Shown here in pieces: positions 1-11,599 of a stretch of DNA of 64,000 nucleotides. The translations under genes were made by a program, and so were the position numbers. The stretch's first letter is position 1, and each line of letters begins with the position of its first letter. This stretch comes from Hyparrhenia diplandra (taxonomy: Eukaryota > Streptophyta > Magnoliopsida > Poales > Poaceae): assembly GCA_015847255.1 (NCBI GenBank), contig JADLZK010004689.1, positions 248,001 to 312,000 of the forward strand, in the 5' to 3' direction. The notes under the pieces were generated by a model. That model saw only the letters and a list, made by a program, of their open reading frames with translations, had not been told where the DNA came from and did no database searches.

Positions 1-359
1 GAATGTGCCTCGCTTCCGGTGGTGTTTGGTTGCTCTCTTGATCGGAATGTATCGGTAGGCTAACATCCTTATACGCATGCGGACAATATTGTCACATGAT
101 GAGCTAGCATAATTTGAAGTTTGCAAAAGAATTGTTTGACAACGGGGGTGGGGGAGGGGGATATTAACGATCTCCCCAAGTTTTCCTTCAAGCCGCAACC
201 ATTCGTGTATGTCTTGATGGTGTCCTCCCCCGTATATATCTTGATAATCTGAAATAGAACGATAATATGAGTCATGATGCATTGCAAAAATCCATCTTTA
301 TATATACATACTAGGGCTTTATCATAACTCACCCGTGGCTTGATTCTTTGTGTGCATAT
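1..359. other. AT-rich sequence without a supported gene
   Basis: Apart from a short G/C tract near 140-160 and runs of AT-rich DNA, I see no conserved coding motif. A minus-strand open stretch at 69-332 has no recognisable composition or motif. It lies downstream of the minus-strand gene fragment at 360-788 and may be its 3' flank. Confidence 0.3.
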
Positions 360-788
360 AATGTAGCCATTCTTTAATTATATGCATCTAGTTCGTAATC
401 ATCCATTTCTACGTCATCATCATCATCGACGAACCTCCGCTTTTTTAATGGGTGTTATGGCAACACATGAATCTGTTGTTGGATTCTTAGACAAAACTAT
501 TCGACAACCCTCTCATCCTCGGCTAGAATTTACCATGTCTATTACATCAAGATCGTGATTCGATATCGGATAGTGTTCTTTGCCGCAGATCATCAACACT
601 TCTCTTCTTGAAGTACATGTAGTCCCTAGACCCATACCCCGTTTTGATTTCATTGTTGTTAAGTTACCAAGCATGAATTGACTCTTCCCAACATTTATAT
701 ATCTATTAACTACCTCTTGTCCCTCCTCACTCCCCTTGCAAGTGACATATACTGTCCATGTTTCTTCCGTTCTACATATACTGACCAT
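360..788 (-). pseudogene. Fragment of a transposon-associated hypothetical gene
   Basis: Read on the minus strand from 788, the open frame contains TEETWTVYVTCKGSEEGQEV followed by a basic/hydrophobic stretch and DLDVIDMVNSSRG. In a shifted frame at about 400-450 there is an acidic tail, KKRRFVDDDDDVEMDDYELD. This layout, a short compact domain and then an Asp-rich low-complexity tail, resembles hypothetical proteins often carried by grass DNA transposons. That is my impression of the style, not an identified family. No start codon with supporting context is visible and the two parts are out of frame, so I treat it as a remnant. Function is unknown. Confidence 0.35.
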
Positions 789-879
789 GACATTTTAATT
801 TAAAATCATGAGCACAAAAGCATATCTGACTAGGGTATACGTAGCACTAGCGTAATATAGTGTACTTGTTGTCGCCGTG

Positions 880-1260
880 ACGTCCCGAGACGAAGGTCGA
901 AATGCATCTTGGTCGCCGCGTTGCTGGATCACCTTCGCCGCCCGAGCCGACGTGATGCTCTTTGGGGACTAAGGTGACCCAAAAGAGCGATAACGTCGCC
1001 CTAGGCCGGGAGGGACGGATGCGCACGCCGTCTCGGTTGTTGGTGTGAAGATCTCGGGTGGCGTCGCCGGCCGGTCAGATGCAGGTGTGTGCAGCGATGT
1101 CGACGCCGATGGGGTCCCCCTTCCCGCCTCGCTCGGCATCCTCTCGGTTGATCGGTGGTGGAAGGCGAGAAGGAGAGTTATGTTCTTTGGCGGTGCTAGA
1201 ACCCTAACCCGACCTCTAGATTTGGTTTTGCGAGGGGATTAGGGGAGGGATACGATGAGA
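880..1260 (-). other. GC-rich exon-like island, possible 56-aa ORF
   Basis: A sharply bounded GC-rich block in otherwise AT-rich DNA. On the minus strand an ATG at 1139 opens a frame to a stop at 969, giving a Ser/Thr/Pro-rich peptide with SDRPATPPEIFTPTTETA. The sequence before the ATG (1260 down to 1140) looks like a grass 5' leader. It may be a first exon carried by a transposon. Nothing identifies the product, and the plus-strand frame across the same block is probably a compositional shadow. Confidence 0.25.
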
Positions 1261-1490
1261 GTCACTATAAGCGGAAGCTAAAACGTCGGACCTGATGTTG
1301 GCACGATAGCTTGGCGGCGCTTGCTAAAAAATTTCGGGTGGTAAAAAGGCGCCACTTTTTAAATTTGGGAAGTTTTTTTTTTTTTTTTTATTGTTTTGGG
1401 TGGCAAATTTTGGGAAGGTCGGCGCCAATCTCTTTTTTGCGTGAGTTTTTCGTGTGTCCCACTATCGTGCGGGTAACACATGTTTTTTTC

Positions 1491-1492
<2 letters not shown>

Positions 1493-1539
<47 letters not shown>
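1493..1539. repeat. (AT)n microsatellite
   Basis: About 23 consecutive AT dinucleotides. A poly-T tract of about 17 bases lies shortly upstream at 1374-1390. Confidence 0.95.
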
Positions 1540-1542
<3 letters not shown>

Positions 1543-1554
1543 CAAATAGTACTG

Positions 1555-2165
1555 TAATTATTTGTTGATTTACAGAAAAATAAAATTGTTAAAATACTCT
1601 AGTATTGCAAAAAAAAAATATAGAAACTTGCATGGACAAACACCGGTTTTGGTGTAGCATGTCGGCAACAAAGTTTGAGTCGATTCGGATAAAGTGGTGA
1701 TGCACATCCCTAGAATGGCACACTCACCTCTCACACATGTCCTATTCATTGGTGAGAGATGTTCATCCCCTGTTTGGGATGTTGATGGAGCAAAACTATG
1801 ATGTTGTGTGCATCTATGCAATTTTTAGACCAAGTTTACCTATTATGTAACTATTTGTTGATTTATAGAAGAAAAAAAATGTTATAATTAAAATACCCCT
1901 GATGTTGCTAAGGAAGTCTAGAAACTTGCATGGACACCTCCATTTGGTGTAGCATGTTGGCGTAAAAGTTTGAGTCGATTCGGAGAAAGTGGTGATGCAC
2001 ATCGTCGAAAGGCACACTCACCTCTCACATGTAAAGGGATAAAAAAACATAGAAACTTGCATGGACACCTCATTTTCGTGTAGCATGTTGGAAAAAATAT
2101 TAGTCGATTCAGATAAATTAGTGGTGCGCATCATCGGAAAAGGCACACACACCTCTCACAGATCT
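1555..2165 (-). repeat. Subterminal-type repeat block, inverted copies of the 4941-6066 repeat
   Basis: Two to three degenerate units share the core GAAACTTGCATGGACA, then GTGTAGCATGT, an AGTTTGAGTCGATTC-like motif, AAAGTGGTGATGCACATC and CACACTCACCTCTCAC. Each motif is the reverse complement of a motif in the ~330-bp tandem repeats at 4941-6066. Units start near 1558, 1852 and 2040, the last two being shortened. Arrays in opposite orientation around a gene-bearing centre are what subterminal repeats of a large DNA transposon look like. I could not find convincing terminal inverted repeats or target duplications. Confidence 0.6.
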
Positions 2166-2169
2166 TACT

Positions 2170-3179
2170 ACGTGAAATTTTTTTTTGAAGGAACCAATAT
2201 TTTTAATATATTACATAAAATGTCACTAATGTTTATATAAAAAAAGTATATCCATATACTCAACGTATGAATGCATTACATATATAAGACCATAGATGGT
2301 CTAGTATGATCCTATACTTCATCCACATGCACTTTGTTCGGTCATATATACCATAAATCCCGAGATATACACATGGGGTACCACAATTCAAAAAGTCATT
2401 AGAAATCATAATTTCATGCTCACACACAAAAAGTGCCAAAAAAAAAAAAAGAAAAAAAAAAAAAAGAAAATAGAGAAAGGGAAGAAAAAAAACATAAATG
2501 TTGGCAAAAAAAATTTAAAAGCCCAACTTGGGTTCGAACTAGGGATTTGGGTTTTAAACTAAGCGCATGTAATCATTGCACTAGTTAGATGTTTTTGTAA
2601 AACATAGTTTGTAAATGTTTATATTTTATTTTCGATCAATTATAAATTTATACAACGACAAGCTATATGTAAACCTTCTTTTGCATACTTCCGAAAATGT
2701 GATATGTACATATGTCAAACGAAACTTTTTATATAAAAAAACTTATACAAAATTGGAGAACCCTAGATTAAAATCCTAGCTACGTCGGAAAAAGAATCAC
2801 ATTATTTGGACAATAAATGTGCACTTTAAACATCATCAATGGTTTTGTTAAGAATCAGATTACAAAATAGATAAATGATATATACATTGCATAAGGTACC
2901 ACGTTTTAATTCGAGATTGATCAAAGTTTGCATCGAAAAGGCCTATTACACCCGATTCCATGTGCAACGCATTTAGGCTTTTGAATCAAGAACACACAAC
3001 CATTCAATAGAGATAAATATAAAAGATATATATAAATTAAGTAGTGCCACAGTGGCGCATAGGATTACAACATCAGAACACAACCACGGTAGTGCCAATG
3101 CAACTTCGAAAACCGATTACATAAGTTCATAAATCCCGACACATCTAAACAACCATATAGTCCAAAGATTTTCTTCAAA
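2170..3179. other. AT-rich non-coding stretch with A-rich tract and tRNA-like B-box motif
   Basis: No gene is visible. An A-rich tract lies at about 2436-2515. It is followed by GGGTTCGAAC at about 2530, which looks like a Pol III B box and recalls similar motifs at 53430 and 53650 in other repeats of the window. No matching A box could be placed, so I do not call a tRNA or SINE here. Confidence 0.4.
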
Positions 3180-4690
3180 ACTAGTCGAGAATCGTCGCCG
3201 TTGTGGAAGTACTTTTGCGCTTGAGGAGCACACGAACATTCTCCGCCTTTTTCCTAATCTGCCAATTAACAAAGGGGCAAGTTAGCATATATATTAATGA
3301 AATTTAGGATTCTTAAGGTAGGGAGCCATATATCACCTCCCTATTCCTCGCCTTCGGCCATTCTAGCATCTCCCTCGCCATTTGTCATGAGAAAATGCGA
3401 CACCGATTGTAATCTTCTTACCGACACGTAAACATAAGGGGATCCTCCAACTTTATTAACAAAATCGAGAGACAAGATAGAATCGCAAACATGAATGATT
3501 GCAAGTGGTAAATTAATTTCAAACAACTCAAAAACCGACTTAGAATTCATTTCATACTATATAGTCAACAAAGAATAAATATAACATGAATGATTGCAAG
3601 TGCAAAATTAATCTCAAACAATTCACAACATAGTTACAATCCATTTCATACTATATATGGATGGGATCCCATGCATGCAAGAGTTTTTACAACCGAAAAA
3701 TAAAATATATTGCAGGTGTTAAATAACTCTCAATCAATTCAAATCAGACTTTTTTAATTGAAGACATGTTTTACCCCAATTTTCACAACATTTCAAAGAA
3801 GTACTTGGACAACAAAAAAAAACAGCAATAATCCGACACGTTTTTGAGAATTTCAAAGAAAAGGCTAACATATCCATACCAAGCATATGCATATCGACTA
3901 GTTACATATCATGTCCGGATCACAACCGGATGTAAATACAACCATTCAGGTTAGCAAAAAAAGCACCAACCATATTAGAGAGCTATTCCATATCCATATA
4001 TGTCTACTAGTGGCAAGCATTCATGCATATATAGCTAACATTTGTTGTTAAGCTCCCATATCATTTCTCATAATCCAAATAGCAAAGTCAATTTCTCATA
4101 ATCCAAATAGTAGAGTCCCAAATCCAAACTACAATGAGAGTGCTACCACACTTGAAACACTAGCATACTAATATCCGCACATGAAAATCAAATTAAAAAA
4201 ACCCCAACCCTAACTCCGCCGGGGACGGGAACCTCCCAAAACGTGGTGCGTGTGGCGGTGTTGTGGAGCGGCCAGGGGAGGCACATCGGGCATCAAGCAC
4301 CTCGGGTTCTTCCTCCTCTTCGAACGAACGCTCCGGCAGACGACGTGCCGGGCGTCGTCCTCCTCCCATTTCCGGCGATGAACCGGCCATCCCGTCCCGC
4401 TTCGGCGGGCCGAGTGGTGCGGCGCCTTAGGCGGCGCAACAATGGTGCCCGCAGGGGGGAGTCGAGGGCGAGTTGCGCCTGCGGGTGGCGCCGACCATGT
4501 CGCCGGTTGATTGAGGCCGTGGAAGAGCGAGGTGGGTAGCGGAGGTGGGTAGCGGGGGGAGTCGATGGGATAGATGGGGAAAAGAAGGCGCGGTGGGCGC
4601 TGGATTCCGCCGCCGCCGGTTCATTCATGCATGTAAAGGGAGAGGAATATAGTACATTCATCGAATCGTGGGCCCCAAAGAACATTGGAC
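3180..4690 (-). pseudogene. Small two-part gene, copy A (unidentified, broken)
   Basis: Minus-strand relative of the plus-strand copy at 6150-7740. The 5' part (about 4685-4200) is GC-rich and Pro/Arg/Glu-rich, including RSFEEEEEPEVLDARCASPG, and ends before a leader-like AT-rich intron. The 3' part has MAREMLEWPKARNRE before a donor at 3336 and continues after a 78-bp intron (3259-3336) as IRKKAENVRVLLKRK. One extra A after this point breaks the frame: in the alternative frame the text reads KYFHNGDDS, matching KYFH in copy B. The intron sits at the same place in both copies, with the same flanking text RE|I(K/R). The function is unknown. The basic helical C-terminus and disordered N-terminus suggest a transposon-carried nuclear protein, which is inference. 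Confidence 0.45.
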
Positions 4691-4940
4691 CCAGCGTCGC
4701 TGAGCGGCAAAGACCAAAGATCGTGTGCGTTTAGTAATAACGCTCAAACTAACGTCGGGTTAATACGGTGCTTAGGGATTGATAAAAATTTGGCGCTTAA
4801 GTAAAAAAATTCGGGTTAACTTGGCGCTTGATAAAAAAAGAATTGATAAAAATTGGCGCCAATTTAATTTATTTTCGTTTCCAAATCACGGGGATGTTTA
4901 TTTTCGAGTATCCCTAAGTTTCGAGTGGTATTTTAATATT
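4691..4940. other. Spacer with palindromic TTGGCGCCAA motifs
   Basis: Contains repeated TTGGCGC motifs and short AAATTCGGG-type words that also occur at 1310-1440. No coding potential is seen. Confidence 0.35.
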
Positions 4941-6066
4941 GAGTAATCGAACAAATAATTACGTAATAGCTAAACATCGTCTAAAAATTACACAGATATA
5001 CACAACAACATAATTTTACTCCAAGAACACCCTTAAAAACGTTTGAGCCAATTCAGAGAAAGTGTAACAACAAGCACACAAAAGCACGAGCATCTCTTAC
5101 CTAGTGACTAGGGACATGTGTGAGAGATGTGTGGCTTTCTCGAGGATGTGCATCACCACTTTCTCGAATCAACTCAAATTTTTTTTTTTGTCAACATGAT
5201 ACACCAAAAGGTGGTGTCCATGCAAGTTTTAGATTTTTTAACCTTCATTTTGGTATTTTAACATTTTTTATTGAGTAATTGAACAAATAATTACAATAAT
5301 AGCCAAACATCGTCAAAAAAATTACACAGATACACACAATAACATAATTTTGCTCCAAGAACACCCCAAAAAAGTTTGAGCCAATTCAGAGAAAGTGGAA
5401 TGACAAGACACAAAAAGCCCGAGCATCTCTTACCTAGTGACTAGGGACATGTGTGAGAGATGTGTGGCTTTTCGAGGATGTGCATCACCAATTTCTAATC
5501 AACTCAAATTTTTTGTCAACATGCTACACCAAAATGTGGTGTCCATGCAAGTTTTTAGATTTTTTAACCTTCATTTTGGTATTTTAACATTTTTATTGAG
5601 TAAGCGAAAAAATAATTACGGTAATAATAGCCAAACATCGTGCGAAAATTACAGATAGATACACACAACAACATAATTTTACTCCAAGAACACCCCAAAA
5701 AGTTTGAGCCAATTCAGAGAAAGTGGAATAACAGCCCACACAAGCCCGAGCATCTTTTACCTAGTGACTAGGGACATGTGTCGAGATGTGTGGCTTTCTA
5801 AGGATGTGCATCACCACTTTCTCAGAATCAACTCAAATTTTTTTTTGTCAACATGCTACACCAAAAGGTGGTGTCCATGCAAGTTTTTAGATTTTGTAAC
5901 CTTCATTTTGGTATTTTAATATTTTTATTGAGTAACCGAACAAATAATTACAAGTAATAGCTAAACATCGTCTAAAAATTACAGGATACACACAACAACA
6001 TATTTTGGCTCCAACAACACCACCAAAAAGTTTGACCCAATTCAGAGAAAGTGGAATAACAGCCCA
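4941..6066 (+). repeat. ~330-bp tandem repeat, 3.4 copies
   Basis: Units begin with GAGTAA(T/C)CGAACAAATAATTAC or close variants at 4941, 5273, 5598 and 5930, giving periods of 332, 325 and 332 bp. The last unit stops near 6066. Each unit carries CATGTGTGAGAGATGTGTGG, GATGTGCATCACCA, GTCAACATG(A/C)TACACCAAAA and GTGTCCATGCAAGTTTT in the same order. Inverted relatives lie at 1555-2165 and a diverged relative lies at about 22735-22960 inside the gene-capture transposon. Confidence 0.9.
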
Positions 6067-6149
6067 TCTTTTGGGGTTGACTCTCTATGACACGGCCCAA
6101 TCATGGTGGGGCCACGATTTAGTGAATCTAGCTTATGATTTCAAGTGCA

Positions 6150-7740
6150 AGTTTCTCGGTCTTTCACATCTCTCCCGTTCCCGTCCCCATCGGCTCTCGT
6201 TGCCGTCTTTGCCCACCTCGTTCTCGTCGCCTCCACCGCTTCCTCTAATCCATCCGCGCCCGGCGACATGAGCCGCTCCATGAGCTTCGCCCCACGACCC
6301 CCCGTCCCCCCCTTCTTCCCCTTTTTTCGTCGGTCGGCAGTGTTTCGACCCTTGAAGTGTCGCGCCACTCGACCCAAAGAATCTTGGCGCCGCCGATGGG
6401 ACCAAAGAACGCCGCTTCGACCCGGGGAGGAGGATGACGTCGCCATGGCACCGGTGGCGCATTCCGCCCGGAGTTGCTAGAAGGGATTCCCAATGTGCCT
6501 CCCGGCTTCGAGCCACGGCCCAGCGGTTCATCTTCCCGACGAGCGAGGTTAGAGGGTTTTCTAGTGTACCGTGCTAGTGTTCATGGTAGATTGGATTTTT
6601 GTTTGTTTTCTTGATTCTTACGTGTGAATGCATTCGGGAGGAAGAGGAACCGGCCGCTCCACGACGCCACCCTAGGTTGCTTCCCGTGGATCGGGTTAGG
6701 GTTAGAATTAAATGGGATTTTATATGTGCTATTTTTTGTTGCACAGTGTCTTTGGTGCATTGAATTGAATTTTTTGATTTTCATTCATGTGCGTATATTA
6801 GCATCCGGCATGTGTATGATTGATTAGGAAAGTGCTTTATTAGCACTCTGCTTCTATTTTGGATTTGGAGAGATAATAATGAGTTACAAAGATTAATTTT
6901 AATACCGACTATATATTGAATGAAATTGATTCTAAGTCTGATTTGAATTGATTGAGAGTTATTTAGCAATTGCAATCATGTTGAGAAATCATGTGTCAAA
7001 ATGCTAGGAAAAATAATCAATGCCTAACAAAGCTTTATTGCACCATAAAAACGACTTTAGGTAAAATCTCATGGGGACAAAATTTGTTTTATTGTAACTA
7101 AAGCATATATGTTGACTAGTGACTCTGTTTCCCACCAACAAGAGATACCGATAGCACACATTGGGAGGGCTGTGATGATGATGCTACTGCTTTATGTGAG
7201 CGGTAATTAATTGCTACTGCTTGGGATCCCGAGACTATATATAGTATGAAACTGTTTGACATTAATTTAACACTTCCAATCATCCATGTTTAATTATTTC
7301 ATTGTTGTCTATATATAGTATGAAATTGTTTGACATTAGTTTAACACTTCCAATCATCCATGTTTAATTATAGTTTGATACAAGCCAAAAACGTCTAATA
7401 ATTTGGGACAGATTTAGTATTAATTTACCACTTGCAATCAATTCTAACGCCGACTTTTTTTTTCTTAATGAAGGCTCCTAAACACGGTCGTGTTTCAAAT
7501 CGTGATAAGATTATATTTCATAGCACAATGATCGAGGACAGCGACGAGGAGACAGGACAATATCCTATGCCGACGCCAGAGAGGTGATATATTGCTCCCC
7601 CTAACTTAAGATTCCTAAATTTTAATTATATATATATGCTAACTTGCCCCTTTGTGAATTGACAGATCAAGAGAGCGGCCGAGAAGCTTCGTGTCCTCCT
7701 CAAGCGCAAGTATTTCCACATGTTTAGAGATAATTAGATC
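6150..7740 (+). pseudogene. Small multi-exon gene, copy B (unidentified)
   Basis: Plus-strand relative of copy A. A GC-rich leader is followed by an ATG at 6268 and a Pro/Arg-rich stretch. In a shifted frame at about 6472-6548 the text reads ELLEGIPNVPPGFEPRP and SGSSSRRAR, before a GT at 6549. A long AT-rich intron-like segment follows. The 3' exon ends with ADARE at 7583, a GT-AG intron of 82 bp lies at 7584-7665, and the last exon (7666-7737) reads IKRAAEKLRVLLKRKYFH, ending at a TAG. Frame breaks in the first exon make an intact product unlikely. Conservation of ARE|IKR..AE.LRVLLKRKYFH between copies A and B shows a real gene family, but I do not recognise it. Confidence 0.45.
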
Positions 7741-7993
7741 GACGCTGGACAAGAACTTGTTCCTTTTGTTTAGGCTGGTCTCATTGGATGCTGATGAAGA
7801 AATGCTGGACAAGAACTTTTGGTTGTTCAAATATGTCGACTTAAGAACTTATCTAATCATTTTAGCTAGTGAAGTAGCATTGGTCAAATGTGTCATGACG
7901 CTTGACAATAACTTCGTTGTGAGGAGGTTATGGTACTTGTACCTGGTTTGTGTTATCTTTTCCTTCAAACTCTAAACCATGTACCTTGGTTCA

Positions 7994-8025
<32 letters not shown>

Positions 8026-8200
8026 CACTTTCTATACACCCAGTGAGTATCTACACCCACTGTTATTATCCGTCAGAACCCGTTAGATACTCTACTCTTT
8101 TTGCGCCAATTGCAATGCATGTTTGCATACAACCGAACGTGGCTGAGTTTGTTAGCTTCTTTTAAAGAAAGTGGATACAAAATTATTTACATCCGTATAT
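7741..8200. other. AT-rich sequence with (TA)n tract
   Basis: A (TA)n microsatellite of about 14 units lies at 7994-8021. The open frame at 7691-7975 overlaps the last exon of copy B in another frame and has no known motif. I see no further gene. Confidence 0.5.
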
Positions 8201-8219
8201 GCATTTGTGTGAATAAAGT

Positions 8220-8700
8220 ATAAACGCATACTTTGATAGGAAAATGAGTATATTTTTTTATACGTGTACTGGGAGTATATCCATATACTTATTTTGGTAT
8301 ATCCATATATTTTGGGAGTATATCCATATACTTAGGGGATTATTTTATTTGGAATAGAGTATGTAAACATACGCCAAGATTTAGATAGTATAAGTATCTG
8401 TGCATACACGTACAACAATAGAGTATATACACATACTACATATATACTTTTTAATGAGAGTAAGTATGTGTACATACAGTTACAACAGTATAGTATATAC
8501 ACATACTACAAGACCATAGTATTAAAAAAAATATTAAAACAAGAGTATATGTGTATACATGTACAATATAGTATATACACATACTACAAGGCCGTAGTAT
8601 TAAAAAATATTAAAACAAGAGTATACGTGTATGTGGCATACATGTACAGTAATAGAGTATACACACATATACAACAAGGTCGTATTAAAAAAACTAGTAC
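8220..8700. repeat. Degenerate AT-rich repeats built on GTATATnCATATAC
   Basis: The word GTATATCCATATAC and its variants recur throughout. From about 8440 to 8690 a longer unit of about 90 bp repeats about three times: AGAGTATATACACATACTAC, AAG(A/G)CC(A/G)TAGTATTAAAAAA, then AAACAAGAGTATA(T/C)GTGTAT. Frames across it are simple-sequence artefacts. Confidence 0.7.
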
Positions 8701-8709
8701 TAGTATACT

Positions 8710-9294
8710 ATTATTAATAGAGTATGCACACAGAATCATCGGTCGACGGTGGCGATAGTGGGCTCCCCTGCCCACGGCGTGAATTTGCACTACGTGATCG
8801 CGCTGGCACCTCACCGACCGGCCGGCTACAGCGCCGGCGCATCCTCCCCGACGTGCGGACGGCTTTCGGATGCGGTTGCTGCAGCGACGACGACGGCCAG
8901 CTGATGGCGGCGGCAGCGACTACGGCCAGCTGCGGAGACGGCCTTCCTCCCAGCGGCTGCTGTTGCTGCACTTTCCTCACGCGGCGTCAACCCATGGCGG
9001 CCCCGACAGCGGCGGGGCCCGGCCTGTAGACATCCCTGACTGGCGGCGAACGGTTTGCCTCGTGGTCCGGCGATGGTCCGTGCTACTCGCGCCATTCAAT
9101 CGAGAAGGGCGCACAGCCTCCACTCGTCCGTGGTAGTGTCCTCTCCGGCTCTCCCTTCCCCGACCGGCAGCGGCACCGGCGATATCTCGCCTCGCGTGGT
9201 CGTGCCATCGGGGACCCCGGCTGCAGCACAGCCTACCCTCCTCGCTGGGATGGCAGTCGTGGTAGCGTAACCAGCAGCGGCCGCTGCTGCTCAT
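8710..9294. other. GC-rich island, gene-like, unidentified
   Basis: This 585-bp block is GC-rich with long overlapping frames on both strands (for example 8724-9029 plus and 8977-9294 minus), as high GC alone would produce. No domain, signal peptide or repeated motif distinguishes a true frame. It may be a transposon-captured first exon. The segment from 9295 to 9707 is AT-rich with no supported gene. Confidence 0.3.
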
Positions 9295-9707
9295 ATAGTC
9301 ATATCTCTCGGTAAGTTTTGAGCCGATTTGATTTTTGGTTTGAACTAGTGTTCCTCTTGTAGATTAGTTTTATTTTTTTCTCTCTATTTGTATGATTAGC
9401 AATGAGGATTTGGTAGTTCCATGTCCGCCATTGGATTAGCAGCACCTTACCAATCGTGTACCGTGTCCATGGCAGTATCCTTCAGTATTAATTAAACTGC
9501 ATTTTTTCTTATTGGCCATCCGCTGATTGGAGAGGCTCCCACCGAAAGCATCCCAATGTTCATGATACATCCTCACCTCCATGCGTCACTGCTCACGCGT
9601 ACGGTCCTCAATACATCATCCTGATTCTATACGGTACTAGAAATTGTTGCTTTTTAAATGATCGTGTACTTACTAATATATTTTTACTATTTCAGATTAG
9701 ATGATGA

Positions 9708-9740
9708 CTAGAAACGGTGGCGCGGCGTTGCCGCGCCTAC
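9708..9740 (-). mobile_element. Probable Helitron 3' terminus (minus orientation)
   Basis: Read on the minus strand, a perfect hairpin (arms 9730-9737 and 9719-9726, GGCGCGGC around a 3-nt loop) is followed by ACCGTTT and then CTAG ending at 9708, with a T next. This matches the plant Helitron 3' rule: a short GC-rich hairpin about 7-12 nt before CTRR, inserted before T. The element would extend to the right. Its 5' TC end was not found with confidence; a weak candidate lies near 12567. If that is right, the GC-rich island at 10580-11380 would be a passenger. Confidence 0.55.
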
Positions 9741-10570
9741 ACTGGATCAGGCAGTGCGCCAGTGTAGAATTTGTGTTTGCTTGTCGAAGGATTGTAATAA
9801 GAGTGCTACTGTTCATGTTGTTAATATTTTGTACAGTATTGCCATGGTAGATTTTGTTGTTGTCCTAGTTCACTCTAGTAAAGCAAGAAGTGTGATGATA
9901 TAGTGATATTAGTGAAGCATTATGTTTATTTATTTTTTTAAAAAATGGCGCCATCTTTAATAACTCATGTTATTTTTATTGGCCAATGGTTAAAGAATAG
10001 AGTATTGAAGCTGAATATAAAAGCTTTAGGGTTTTAGATATTTTCTTCTTTACAGAAATGAAGGAGCAATACAAGATTGATGAAGACGTGAATCCATGAG
10101 CTTTAGTATGATTTATTGTATTTGTAGTAATTGAAATGCAGTTGATCTGAGATTGGGTATTTGATGAAATTTATGAAGATTTCTTATCACGACTTATAGC
10201 GGACGAGCTAAATTTTGCTTCCAATATGTGACAACACAAACTAAATAGATTTAGTGTTCAATTGAATTGAGAGCCTACAACTTGCTATCTTTATTTGAGT
10301 ACTTGCATCTATAAAACTCTTGACGAAAATTAGTAGGAATAATTTGTAATCACATTGTAGGCTTTGAGTGATAAAAATGTTTATGTTCTGGATCGTCCGA
10401 AGACCAACCTGATGAACACCAGGAGAGGGCATAGCTGCAATATGGGCACGGCATGGACATGATCCATGGGTGGAACACGCCTCGTTGCTTCGCTTAGCTG
10501 AGGCGATGCCAATACGCGGCCATGCTGGGAAATAGTGTATTTATGTATTTCGGGTTTTATTTGCAATGAG
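9741..10570. other. AT-rich stretch without a supported gene
   Basis: No conserved coding motif was seen on either strand. If the Helitron call is correct, this is interior to that element. Confidence 0.4.
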
Positions 10571-10579
10571 AAAAGGGAG

Positions 10580-11380
10580 TATATGACATAGTCGTAGTGT
10601 CATGGTGACGCCATGAAGCTAACAGGAACGCAGAGCACGCGGCGGTCGCGGCACAGACGCGCTGGACGAGCTCTTGTGACGTGCAGGGAGGTGGCGCAGG
10701 AGCTGCACGCGCGCCTGGCCGGGCCACCCGGAGGGCACCGGAGCTGCCGACGCCGAAGTACATGGTGGCGGCGCTTGGCCGGATTTGGGGCAGAGCCCAA
10801 GCTGTCACCGTTGTAGCGAGATGAGCGGCGGCGAGGGGAGTTGCGGACAGGCTGCGGTAACCCGGAGCGTGGGCCGCGCAGATGGCCGGCGGTGGCGGGT
10901 CCGCGGAGCTGCGACGGCGTAGCGACGCGGGGGCCACGCAGACGGGCGGGGCGCGGGGGCAGGACAGGCTGCGGCACAACGGCGTGGTCCGCCCGCGAAC
11001 CACCTCGCCGCGGCCGCGACGCACGCCTGGCGAGGTCACCGGCGGGCCCCTAGGGCCTCCCGCGCTGGGTCGCGCTCGCCCGGCGCCGCCGCACCGGCGT
11101 GCCGTCGCGCCAGCGCGGCACCATTGCCGCGGCGCCTGCGCCCCGCTGCGACCGCCCGCGCTGGCTGATGAGGGAGGTCGCGGGCGGGGTAGAGGCCGCA
11201 GCCAGCGTCAACGGCGACCGAAGCCATGCGTGCGTGCATGGATGCTTCTGGAGACGCGTCTGTGCCGACGCTTCTGGAGGGCAGCCGATGATTTTGGACA
11301 GCTGTGTGAAGTCAGGCGATGCGTAGGGACGGAGCCAAAGGGACATGCGGCATGGGGATAAGGCACCAGCGATGGCGCGG
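10580..11380. other. GC-rich gene-like island, unidentified
   Basis: Very GC-rich, with long overlapping frames on both strands: minus 10557-11039 (160 aa) and plus 10882-11361 (159 aa). The minus frame ends with a Cys/Ala-rich segment, QRVCAATAACSAFLLASW, that could be a membrane helix, but there is no other support. Such blocks in grass intergenic DNA are often captured 5' exons. I cannot choose a frame. Confidence 0.3.
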
Positions 11381-11599
11381 ATTTGATTTCTGGTAAATAT
11401 AAGGGCCTTTCTGTAAAATTTCCGATACTTGCACGATCAGGATCGTCGACACGCCCAATCCGACGGCCGGGAATTAGAGGCGACGTGGCCACGCTCTCCT
11501 GCCCGAGCTTGAACTTTGGATTCGATAGTAAGAGATTTGCGGCGATGATTCTGCCTTGTTGCAAATTACCGAGCAACATCCATGTTCGCACTTTTTCTT

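Noticed and set aside
2520..2620. tRNA gene suggested by GGGTTCGAAC
   Set aside because: No A box, acceptor stem or cloverleaf could be found.
8460..8760. Tyr/Ile-rich protein at 8468-8758
   Set aside because: Translation of the TATAC-type simple repeat.
10557..11361. Overlapping 120-160-codon frames on both strands
   Set aside because: Very high GC opens several frames at once; none has a convincing motif, so I list only a GC-rich island.
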